Shown in pieces: positions 8,456 to 14,819 of a stretch of 25,767 nucleotides of DNA. The stretch comes from an uncultured Prevotellaceae bacterium (GTDB taxonomy: Bacteria; Bacteroidota; Bacteroidia; Bacteroidales; Bacteroidaceae): positions 1 to 25,767 of the forward strand of contig CALAEY010000036.1 of assembly GCA_937891085.1 (NCBI GenBank), read 5' to 3'. Position numbers and translations under genes: made by a program. The notes beneath the pieces were generated by a model. That model did no database searches. It had not been told where the DNA came from and saw only the letters and a list, made by a program, of their open reading frames with translations. Positions within the stretch are counted from its first letter, which is position 1. Each line of letters opens with the position of its first letter.

Positions 8456-8465
8456 TTACTGGGGG

Positions 8466-8473
8466 CAAAGATA
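8466..8473 (-). promoter_or_regulatory. Candidate -7 box of the two-component operon
   Basis: On the minus strand this is TATCTTTG, a full match to the Bacteroidetes housekeeping -7 consensus TAnnTTTG. A weak -33 candidate (CTTG, 8491-8494) sits 17 bp upstream, closer than the usual 19-21 bp. The start would be near 8460, so translation would begin either almost leaderless at 8455 or at the ATG at 8437. Confidence 0.5.
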
Positions 8474-8605
8474 TAAAGTTTTTGGTACATCAAGCCCATG
8501 CCTTGCGAAAAAATATTGATGGCTTAGGGCAAGAAACATGGCTGCTTGGTAGGTAAAACTCCCTGCCCTGCGTGATAAAACGCTGCGCTCCGTGATGTAA
8601 AGTTT

Positions 8606-8685
8606 AATCAGCAGTGGTGTCTGTGCAGACAACACTGCTGTCTGTACAATCACCACTGCTGTCTGCACAGACACCAGTGCTGATT
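8606..8685. repeat. 21-bp tandem repeat folded into a 26-bp inverted repeat
   Basis: Units of 21 bp starting near 8612, 8633 and 8654, plus a partial fourth at 8675, share the pattern CAsTGsTGTCTG. Units 1 and 3 each contain a short palindrome, TGTCTG-TG-CAGACA and TGTCTG-CA-CAGACA. The outer 26 bases, 8606-8631 and 8660-8685, are reverse complements with one mismatch. Looser related units of about 20-22 bp may extend back to about 8550. The open frames across the repeat on both strands show only repeat-driven SVQT/SAQT patterns, so it is unlikely to be coding. It is part of the gene-free stretch 8474-9032. The function is unknown; a protein-binding array or an RNA hairpin in the leader of the two-component genes are options. 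Confidence 0.75.
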
Positions 8686-8802
8686 GAAGTTTGCTACGCC
8701 ATGCAGCTCGTTTCCTATGTAGTGCCTTTGGCTTTTGCTTTGCGGTTTTGCAGGTTCACCGTCTCTGCCTTCATGCCTCCGAAAAGCCCAGCTTCGATTT
8801 TT

Positions 8803-9022
8803 CCTTTCACCTTTCACCAAGAGGCAGAAAAGTGATGATTTGTATCTACAATCTCGCGTGAAAGGACTTTGCTTTCCTTTCACCGCCTTTCACGCCCTTT
8901 CACCACATGGCATGAAAGATGGTGAAAGGAGGTGAAAGGCGGTGAAAGAGAACGACTTTTCTTTCACGTATGAAAACATATAACATTCAACGTCTTTTGC
9001 CGTGTTGGTGAAAGGTGAAAGG
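8803..9022. repeat. Cluster of GTGAAAGG/CCTTTCAC octamers with a 29-bp hairpin
   Basis: About a dozen exact or one-off copies of GTGAAAGG lie here in both orientations. CCTTTCAC-like copies sit near 8803, 8811, 8876, 8886, 8896 and 8961; GTGAAAGG-like copies at 8858, 8912, 8922, 8932, 8942, 9008 and 9015. The runs 8876/8886/8896 and 8912/8922/8932/8942 have a period of about 10 bp, so the sites face the same side of the helix. Positions 8877-8905 and 8920-8948 form an inverted repeat with 29-bp arms and two mismatches. The cluster ends just upstream of a plus-strand promoter and the HD-domain pseudogene, so it may be the operator of that former gene or a remnant of a mobile or repetitive element. 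No coding sequence is evident. Confidence 0.75.
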
Positions 9023-9032
9023 AAAAAAAGAG

Positions 9033-9063
9033 TTGGCGTTATATGCAGAAATTCTTACATTTG
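9033..9063 (+). promoter_or_regulatory. Candidate promoter of the plus-strand pseudogene
   Basis: The -7 box TACATTTG (9056-9063) matches TAnnTTTG fully. A TTGG resembling the -33 TTTG element lies at 9033-9036, 19 bp upstream, which is the spacing expected for Bacteroidetes promoters. It reads toward the ATG at 9084. Confidence 0.55.
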
Positions 9064-9083
9064 TACCCAGTATGAACTAAACA

Positions 9084-9298
9084 ATGAATAGTATGGAAAA
9101 TCACATTACAAGGGAGGCTGCGTGGGAGCTGCTGAAAAAGTACAACAAGGAAGCGTTTCATCTGCAGCATGCGCTGACGGTGGAGGGCGTGATGCGCTGG
9201 TATGCCCGCTCGATGAGGTGCTGCTGAAGACGATGGATGCCATGAGGGCCTGTGAAGCGGATGTGATGAATGAAATGAAAGAGCAGGGTATCGGTTGA
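9084..9298 (+). pseudogene. Remnant of an HD-domain (metal-dependent phosphohydrolase) gene
   Basis: The first frame, ATG 9084 to TGA 9225-9227, encodes 47 residues. Its ITREAAWELLKKYNKEAFHL and QHALTVEGVMRWYA resemble the N-terminus of bacterial HDIG-type hydrolases, where the histidine of QHALTVE is the first metal ligand. The frame then breaks. From 9209 another frame reads LDEVLLKTMDAMRACEADVM to a TGA at 9296-9298, resembling the C-terminal helix of the same family. The HD motif and the rest of the core are missing, so about 100 or more codons appear deleted at the junction near 9200-9209, with a one-base frame offset. It is the only plus-strand gene in the window and still has a promoter-like sequence. 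The family assignment rests on recalled similarity and is moderate; that the gene is broken is fairly clear. Confidence 0.6.
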
Positions 9299-9311
9299 CG
9301 ATACCCTGCTC
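9281..9311 (-). terminator. Hairpin terminator at the end of the dcw operon
   Basis: Two perfectly complementary 13-base arms (9281-9293 and 9299-9311, beginning GAGCAGGG) enclose a 5-base loop. It lies 17 bp beyond the stop of the YqeY gene on the minus strand and is followed there by a T-rich stretch (TTTCATTTCATTC), so it fits an intrinsic terminator. It also overlaps the last codons and stop of the plus-strand pseudogene, so it may end transcription from both sides. Confidence 0.75.
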
Positions 9312-9328
9312 TCATATAATGGTTTAGC

Positions 9329-9775
9329 CTAGGCTAAGAGTTTCTTCACCATCTCATTGATGGCACGGCCTTCGGCCTTGCCAGCGAGTTGCTTGGTAGC
9401 AGTACCCATCACCTTACCCATGTCTTTCATGCTGGTGGCTCCTACGGCCTCGATGATCTGCTTGATGGCTGCTTCCAGCTCCTCACCGCTGAGCATCTTT
9501 GGCAGGTAGCGCTCTATGACGGCTACCTGTGCCAACTCTTCATCGGCCAGGTCCTGACGGTTCTGCCCCACATAGATCTGGGCAGCGTCCTTGCCTTGCT
9601 TCACCAGTTTCTGCATCAGCTTGAGAGCGTCTTCATCGGTCAGGGTATCGTTGGCTCCTGGGGCGGTCTTGGCCTCCAGGAATACTTTCTTCACATTGCG
9701 CAGGGTCTCCAGCGCTACTTTATCACGGGCCTTCATGGCGGCCTTGATATCTTCACTGATTTGTTCGAATAACAT
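9329..9775 (-). CDS. GatB/YqeY domain protein
   Basis: A 148-residue small, helical, cytoplasmic protein of the YqeY family, related to the tail domain of the GatB subunit of tRNA-dependent amidotransferase. The exact role of stand-alone YqeY proteins is not established. Family features are the N-terminal helix ISEDIKAAMKARDKVALETL, the ERYLPKMLSGEEL stretch (normally E-x-Y-L-P) and a C-terminal GKVMGTATKQLAGKAEGRAI segment that matches the family's G-K-V-M-x...G-R-A pattern. The start is ATG at 9775; an in-frame TTG two codons upstream is less likely. It is the last gene of the dcw operon, 79 bp after ftsZ across an AT-rich repeat, and is followed by a strong hairpin terminator. Its place after ftsZ is common in Bacteroidetes. 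Confidence 0.9.
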   Translation of the reverse strand: MLFEQISEDIKAAMKARDKVALETLRNVKKVFLEAKTAPGANDTLTDEDALKLMQKLVKQGKDAAQIYVGQNRQDLADEELAQVAVIERYLPKMLSGEELEAAIKQIIEAVGATSMKDMGKVMGTATKQLAGKAEGRAINEMVKKLLA

Positions 9776-9854
9776 AGGCAATTATGAATTATAAATTATA
9801 AATTATGAATTATTAATTATTAATCCTTAATTCTTAATGTTTAATGTTTAATGT
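9776..9854. repeat. AT-rich short tandem repeats between ftsZ and the YqeY gene
   Basis: The gap consists almost entirely of repeats. Near 9781-9825 are AATTATGAATTATAAATTAT-type units. From about 9830 to 9858 there is a heptamer-like TTAATGT unit repeated, overlapping the ftsZ stop codon. No promoter or coding sequence is evident. Similar units recur at other junctions of the cluster. Confidence 0.8.
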
Positions 9855-11222
9855 TTAAAAAGTTATCACGTTGGCACTGCCAGCCTCGGCATCGATAGCA
9901 GCATTGGCCTGCTGCTTGAGCTGAGTGGAGTCTTCCTTGGCTTTCTGGCGGAGGCCATCCAGTTCGGCACGAGTGCGACTGAACGTCGGTGAGCCTTCTA
10001 TCATGTCGATGAGGGCGTCATTGTCCATATCCTCGGCTGAGAAGAGGTAGATATAGTTGTGCTTATACTTATTCTTCTCGGCGTTGGTGCGGCCATAGAT
10101 GTGGCTGATGAGGTCCAGATTTTTGGCTTCCTCCTCGGCATCGGCTTCCTGCTGTTCCTTGGTGCGCTCGTCGTGAAGCTTGTCCATGCCAGGAATGCTT
10201 GAAGAGCCGAAACCAGTAGCGAGTACGGTGAACTTCACGCTCTTGCCCAGGCTGTCGTCTTCGGCCTCACCCCAGATTACCTCGATGTTAGGATCAAGGC
10301 TCTCCATGAAGGTGTCTATCTCGTTGGTCTCTTCGATGAGCAGCGGTGCCTCCTTACTCCAAGAGATGTTGAAGAGGATCTTCTTGGCGTTGGAGATGTC
10401 GTTGTTGTTGAGCAACGGCGACTTCAGGGCATTCTCGATGGCGAACTTCAGGCGTTTCTCGCCCTCAGCGATACCTGTAGACATGATGGCCACGCCACCG
10501 TCTTTCAGGATCTTCTTCACATCGCGGAAGTCCAGATTGATATTGCCTTCCATGGTGATGATCTCGGCAATGCTCTTGGTGGCAATGGAGAGGATATCAT
10601 CGGCCTTGGCAAAGGCTTCGCGCATGGTGGTCATGCCATCTGTGTAGATCTCACGCAGGCGCTCATTGTTGATGACCAACAGGGCATCGACGTTCTTCTG
10701 CATCTCTTCCACACCCTTCAGGGCCTGGATGATCTTACGATTGCGCTCAAAGAGGAACGGGATGGTGACGATGCCGATGGTGAGCATGCCCATCTCCTTG
10801 GCGATGCGGGCTACGGTAGGCGCAGCACCTGTGCCTGTGCCGCCTCCCATACCTGCGGTGATGAACACCATCTGGGTGCCGTCAGTGAAGAGGCGCTTGA
10901 TCTCGGCTACGCTTTCCTCTGCAGCCTCGCGTGCCACCTTGGGATCATTGCCAGCACCCAGGCCGCCTGTGGTCTTGGGACCTAATTGTATCTTGATGGG
11001 TATCTCTGATTTCTTCAGTGCCTGAAGGTCTGTATTACAAAGTACGAATGTGACATCGTGGATGCCTTCCTTGAACATGTGCTTCACGGCATTGCCGCCG
11101 CCACCACCTACACCTATCACCTTGATGATTTTAGGGGAGTCGGTAGGAAGTTCAAAAGGAACAATCTCATCGCCCATAAATTCCAGTGGGCTTTCCAAAT
11201 CATTGATATTCAGTTCTTCCAT
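9855..11222 (-). CDS. ftsZ: Cell division protein FtsZ
   Basis: A tubulin-like GTPase of 455 residues that forms the cytokinetic Z-ring. The GTP-binding glycine-rich region IGVGGGGGNAV (36-46) and signature GMGGGTGTGAAP (124-135) are intact. So is the T7 synergy loop NINLDFRDV, whose D231 and D234 should complete the GTPase site of the neighbouring subunit. A variable C-terminal region follows from about residue 345. A stretch SPTFSRTRAEL near residue 400 resembles the conserved C-terminal peptide that binds FtsA, but it lies about 50 residues before the end (NVITF), so the assignment is uncertain. It starts at ATG 11222, 10 bp after ftsA. The loop PFLFERNRK differs slightly from the common PF-x-FEG pattern. 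Confidence 0.98.
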   Translation of the reverse strand: MEELNINDLESPLEFMGDEIVPFELPTDSPKIIKVIGVGGGGGNAVKHMFKEGIHDVTFVLCNTDLQALKKSEIPIKIQLGPKTTGGLGAGNDPKVAREAAEESVAEIKRLFTDGTQMVFITAGMGGGTGTGAAPTVARIAKEMGMLTIGIVTIPFLFERNRKIIQALKGVEEMQKNVDALLVINNERLREIYTDGMTTMREAFAKADDILSIATKSIAEIITMEGNINLDFRDVKKILKDGGVAIMSTGIAEGEKRLKFAIENALKSPLLNNNDISNAKKILFNISWSKEAPLLIEETNEIDTFMESLDPNIEVIWGEAEDDSLGKSVKFTVLATGFGSSSIPGMDKLHDERTKEQQEADAEEEAKNLDLISHIYGRTNAEKNKYKHNYIYLFSAEDMDNDALIDMIEGSPTFSRTRAELDGLRQKAKEDSTQLKQQANAAIDAEAGSANVITF

Positions 11223-11232
11223 AACTCAGTCT

Positions 11233-12663
11233 TTATTTAGTGGTGTCATCTGTCAAATTATCTTCCTCGGCAAAGAGCTCGTTGGTGATCTTGCCCAGAG
11301 TCTCAGTGAACCAGCCTCTGCCTTTCTTTTTCTTCTCGGCGGCTTTCTCTTCCTTCCTACGGAGCTTGTCTTCTTCCTCCTTGCGGCGCTTCTCTGCGGC
11401 TTCCTGCTCGGCACGTGCCCTGCGGGCCTCTTCTTCCTGGCGCTTCAGGTCTTCATCTTCAGCAAACATGTCGCCTGTCGTAGGTTCTTCTTGTACCACG
11501 GGCTTTGGCTCTGGCTTCGGCTCTGGCTTCCAGCAGTTGTCTGTACCCATGCAGAGCAAGCCGATGAGGGCATTGGTGTTGCCATCTTTATTGATGGAGG
11601 CATTGATGCCTTCCAGACGCTGCTGTGCAGAGAGGGCTTTGCGCACCTTCTCTATGGCGCTGGCTTTCTTGAAGGCCTCTTCCAGACCAGGGAGCTTGCA
11701 GGCTCCGCCTGTGAATACCACGCCTTGCAGCAGCTTGTCTTCATAACCTGAAAGCTGTATCTGGTTCCAGACGTTGGCCACGATCTCTTCTACACGAGAC
11801 TCAATGATGTCATTGATCTGGGTAGCTAAGACGGTGCGGCCGTCGAGGAGCTTGTACGACTTCTCGGCCTCTTCTTCGCCGTCTATAGGCTTATAGCTGA
11901 GCTTGATCTGCTCGGCTTCCTCTTCTTCTATCAGCAGGGTGGTGAGGTCTTTGGAGATGGCGTTGCCACCCAGGGGGATGACGGTCATGTAGCGCATCAG
12001 GTTGTTCTTGTAGATGGTCACAGTGGTGGTTTCTGCACCGAAGTCTACCAGGGCACAGCCTGCACGCAACTCATCTACGGTGAGTACGCTGTGTGCCAAC
12101 GCACGAGGGATGATGAAGATGTCGGCGGTCTCTACGTGCGCCTCCTCGAAGCTTTGCTCCAGATTCTTACGCATGGAAGCGCGGGCTACCACGTTCAGGA
12201 ATCGGGCGCTGAGGTGCTGACCTGTCACGCCAACAGGCTCGTTCACCAACTTGCCGTCGATGTTGTATTCTTGAGGCTCAAAATCTAAGATACACATGTC
12301 TGCGATGGGGTCTTCACGGTTCTCATCGCAGATTTGGTCAATCAGAGTCTGTGAGATTTTCTCCTCACCAGTCAGTTCGCGGTTGATCTCATTGTTCACC
12401 GTTCTCATGGATTGCCCGCCAATGCCTACATATACTTTGGCAATGGAACTTCCCAGCTGAACTTCAAGTTGCCTGATGACAGAGCTCAGGGCTGCCTTGG
12501 CCTTGTCGATGTTGAAGATAAGGCCCTTGCGGATGAACAGGCGTGCATCTTCGAAGGCGTAGGCCAACACGTGGATGCTCCCGTCTGCATTCTTCTGCCC
12601 TGCCATGCCGGAGATTCTTGAAGAACTCAGTTCGATGGCGGCTATAAAATCTGTTGTTGCCAT
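11233..12663 (-). CDS. ftsA: Cell division protein FtsA
   Basis: An actin-like ATPase of 476 residues that tethers FtsZ to the membrane and recruits later divisome proteins. It starts MATTDFIAAIELSSSRISGM at ATG 12663; the frame stays open 90 bp further upstream, but that part runs into ftsQ. Actin-fold signatures are present: phosphate-1 (AAIELSSSRISGMAG), phosphate-2 (ALVDFGAETTTVTIYK) and adenosine (VVFTGGACKLPGLEEAF). The C-terminal tail is unusual in composition: a PEPKPEPKP linker, about 45 residues dense in E, K and R (likely a long charged helix), then GWFTETLGKITNELF, which fits the amphipathic membrane-targeting helix of FtsA. It lies between ftsQ (26-bp gap) and ftsZ (10-bp gap). 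Confidence 0.97.
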   Translation of the reverse strand: MATTDFIAAIELSSSRISGMAGQKNADGSIHVLAYAFEDARLFIRKGLIFNIDKAKAALSSVIRQLEVQLGSSIAKVYVGIGGQSMRTVNNEINRELTGEEKISQTLIDQICDENREDPIADMCILDFEPQEYNIDGKLVNEPVGVTGQHLSARFLNVVARASMRKNLEQSFEEAHVETADIFIIPRALAHSVLTVDELRAGCALVDFGAETTTVTIYKNNLMRYMTVIPLGGNAISKDLTTLLIEEEEAEQIKLSYKPIDGEEEAEKSYKLLDGRTVLATQINDIIESRVEEIVANVWNQIQLSGYEDKLLQGVVFTGGACKLPGLEEAFKKASAIEKVRKALSAQQRLEGINASINKDGNTNALIGLLCMGTDNCWKPEPKPEPKPVVQEEPTTGDMFAEDEDLKRQEEEARRARAEQEAAEKRRKEEEDKLRRKEEKAAEKKKKGRGWFTETLGKITNELFAEEDNLTDDTTK

Positions 12664-12689
12664 AATATAGGATGTAATTTCATTATTAT

Positions 12690-13427
12690 CTATCGTTTGG
12701 TGCAGACTATCTGGTTGCTGAATTCGATGTTTATCACAGAATACTTGTTCCAACCTACTTGGTTGAGCACTTTCTGGTAGAATATCTTCAGGCGTTCCAG
12801 CTTCTGCTCGTAGCCGTTGATCTTTCCCATATATATAATGTGGTCTCCTACGCGTGGCACAAACTCGATGTTGTTGCCAGAAACCACGTTGATCTGTTCT
12901 ATTTGACTATTCCAGAACTCATTATTCTGCAGGAAGATGCCGAGCTTGTAGAGCTCCTTGCTGGCAAACTCCTTGCTGACGCGGCCCGTCACCACGGCCA
13001 GATGGGCGATGTTCCTGCGGGCAGGGATGATGCTGCCTTCACCATCGAGGAAGTAGTCGTCACCGTTGCTGGCCATCACCCTGAGGACGGGGATGCGCTG
13101 CTCGATGTCGATGCCTATCTTACCGCTGGGCGTGCGGAAGCAGTCCACGCGCTTGATGGCGGGATGCCCCCCGATGATCTGCTCCAACTTGATGGTGTTG
13201 ATGGAGTCCAGATTCTTCCCGATGGGGTTCTGTTTGTTGGTGCTCAGCAGGTTGAGAATCTCCTTCTTGGTGATGAACCCTGCTTCCGTGGAGTCTACGG
13301 AGACCAGCTCAATGTCTTCGCATACCAGTCCTTCCGGCTTCTTGCTGAAAGCCGTGATGGCCACTATCAGGTAGGCTACGACTGCCAGTAGCAGTATGCT
13401 CAGGAATATTCTCTTCACTATCGACAT
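12690..13427 (-). CDS. ftsQ: Cell division protein FtsQ (DivIB family)
   Basis: A bitopic divisome protein of 245 residues that bridges early and late division proteins, usually with FtsL and FtsB. It has a short cytoplasmic N-terminus (MSIVKR), one membrane helix (about residues 7-27), and a periplasmic part. A POTRA-like segment (EDIELVSVDSTEAGFITKKE to about residue 110) is followed by a beta domain with DGEGSIIPARRN. The length fits the Bacteroidetes forms, which diverge strongly from Proteobacteria; position between murC and ftsA supports the call. ATG 13427 lies 7 bp after the murC stop. Confidence 0.93.
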   Translation of the reverse strand: MSIVKRIFLSILLLAVVAYLIVAITAFSKKPEGLVCEDIELVSVDSTEAGFITKKEILNLLSTNKQNPIGKNLDSINTIKLEQIIGGHPAIKRVDCFRTPSGKIGIDIEQRIPVLRVMASNGDDYFLDGEGSIIPARRNIAHLAVVTGRVSKEFASKELYKLGIFLQNNEFWNSQIEQINVVSGNNIEFVPRVGDHIIYMGKINGYEQKLERLKIFYQKVLNQVGWNKYSVINIEFSNQIVCTKR

Positions 13428-13434
13428 GCGGCAT

Positions 13435-14814
13435 TCAGTTTTTAGGGGTCAGTATTTCTATCATCTCAGGGATGTAATTGTCCATATCTCCGGCTCCCAG
13501 CACGATGATCACTTCGCGTGGCTTCTGCTTCAGCAGGTCCAGCACTTCTTCCTTCTGGCAAAGTGTCTTCTCGATGCCAGGGCGCAGGTTGTCGTAGATG
13601 AGCTTGCTGGTGACGCCTAGTATGGGCTGCTCACGGGCAGGGTAGATATTGGTGAGTATCACCTCATCAAGCAGCGACAGGCTCTTGGCGAAGTCTGGGT
13701 AGAAGTCGCGCGTACGGGTGTAGAGGTGTGGCTGGAAGATAGCGGTGATTTTCTTGTCTTGATACAGCTCGCGGATGGAGCGCACGCTCTGCTCTATCTC
13801 GGCAGGGTGGTGGGCATAGTCGCTTATCAGTACCACCTCCTTGGTCTTCAGGCGGAAGTCGAATCGGCGATCTACGCCGCTGAAGCTGCGCATGGCTTCT
13901 CGAATCTCCGTAGCATTGGCACCGTTCAGGTAGGCCAATGCCATGGCGGCGATGCCGTTTTCGATGTTGATGCTCACAGGCACCCCCAGCTGGATATCCT
14001 CTATGCGGCCATCGGGAGTGATAAGGTCGAAGAAAATCTCTCCGCCTCCGATGCGTATGTTGGCAGCATGGAAGTCGCCCTCGTTTCTGCTATAGGTATA
14101 GATGCGTATGCCAGGCTTCACATCGGGTTTCAGCTCCAAGCCCGTGTGCACAATCAGGGCACCGCTTTCCTGTATCAAGGAGGTGTAGTGGCGGAAGCTC
14201 TCTAAGTAGGCTTCCTTGGTGCCATAGACATCCAGATGGTCGGGGTCTGTGGCAGTGACAACCGTCATGTAGGGACGCAGCCAATGGAAGGAGCGGTCGA
14301 ACTCATCGGCTTCTACCACCGTGAAGGGACTGTCCTTCGAGAGCAACAGGTTGGTTTCGTAGTTCTTCGAAATGCCTCCCAGGAAGGCTGTGCAACCCAG
14401 AGCCGACTGGTAAAGGATGTGGGCAGCCATGGTGCTGGTAGTGGTCTTGCCATGCGTACCGGCTACGGCCAAACATTTGGTGCCTTGCGTCACGGTGCCC
14501 AAGACCTGCGCACGCTTCTGAATCTCAAATCCATGCTGAAGGAAGTAGGTCAGTTCCTTATGACTCAAAGGAATGGCGGCTGTATAAACCACCAGCGTGG
14601 TTTGAGGATCACGGCAGTAGTCGGGTATCAGGGCTGCGTCTTCCTCATAGTGAATCTCTGCGCCTTCCTCAATGAGGCGGGCGGTAAGTTCGCTGGGGGT
14701 ACGGTCATAGCCTGCCACTGCCTTCCCTTTGGAGAGGAAGAAACGGATCAAGGCGCTCATGCCGATGCCTCCGGCACCTACGAAATATACAGATTTGATG
14801 TCTTCTAATGTCAT
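13435..14814 (-). CDS. murC: UDP-N-acetylmuramate--L-alanine ligase MurC
   Basis: An ATP-dependent cytoplasmic ligase of 459 residues that adds L-alanine to UDP-MurNAc, the first amino-acid step of the peptidoglycan stem. It has an N-terminal UDP-binding Rossmann domain with GAGGIGMS (13-20), a central ATPase domain with P-loop GTHGKTTT (119-126) and the conserved DPDHLDVYG stretch, and a C-terminal ligase domain containing FSGVDRRFDF and DYAHHPAEIE. The length is normal for the family. It starts at ATG 14814, 5 bp after murG, and ends 7 bp before ftsQ. Confidence 0.97.
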   Translation of the reverse strand: MTLEDIKSVYFVGAGGIGMSALIRFFLSKGKAVAGYDRTPSELTARLIEEGAEIHYEEDAALIPDYCRDPQTTLVVYTAAIPLSHKELTYFLQHGFEIQKRAQVLGTVTQGTKCLAVAGTHGKTTTSTMAAHILYQSALGCTAFLGGISKNYETNLLLSKDSPFTVVEADEFDRSFHWLRPYMTVVTATDPDHLDVYGTKEAYLESFRHYTSLIQESGALIVHTGLELKPDVKPGIRIYTYSRNEGDFHAANIRIGGGEIFFDLITPDGRIEDIQLGVPVSINIENGIAAMALAYLNGANATEIREAMRSFSGVDRRFDFRLKTKEVVLISDYAHHPAEIEQSVRSIRELYQDKKITAIFQPHLYTRTRDFYPDFAKSLSLLDEVILTNIYPAREQPILGVTSKLIYDNLRPGIEKTLCQKEEVLDLLKQKPREVIIVLGAGDMDNYIPEMIEILTPKN

Positions 14815-14819
14815 TTTCC

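Noticed and set aside
8456..8883. Short open frames on both strands across the repeat region
   Set aside because: Their peptides only mirror the 21-bp and octamer repeats (SVQT/SAQT patterns) and have no family resemblance.
9106..9315. Minus-strand open frame of 69 codons opposite the HD-domain remnant
   Set aside because: It lies over the terminator hairpin and has the low-complexity S/A/P content of a shadow frame.
12664..12753. N-terminal extension of FtsA
   Set aside because: It runs back into the 3' end of ftsQ and lacks family similarity; the conserved actin-fold start follows ATG 12663.
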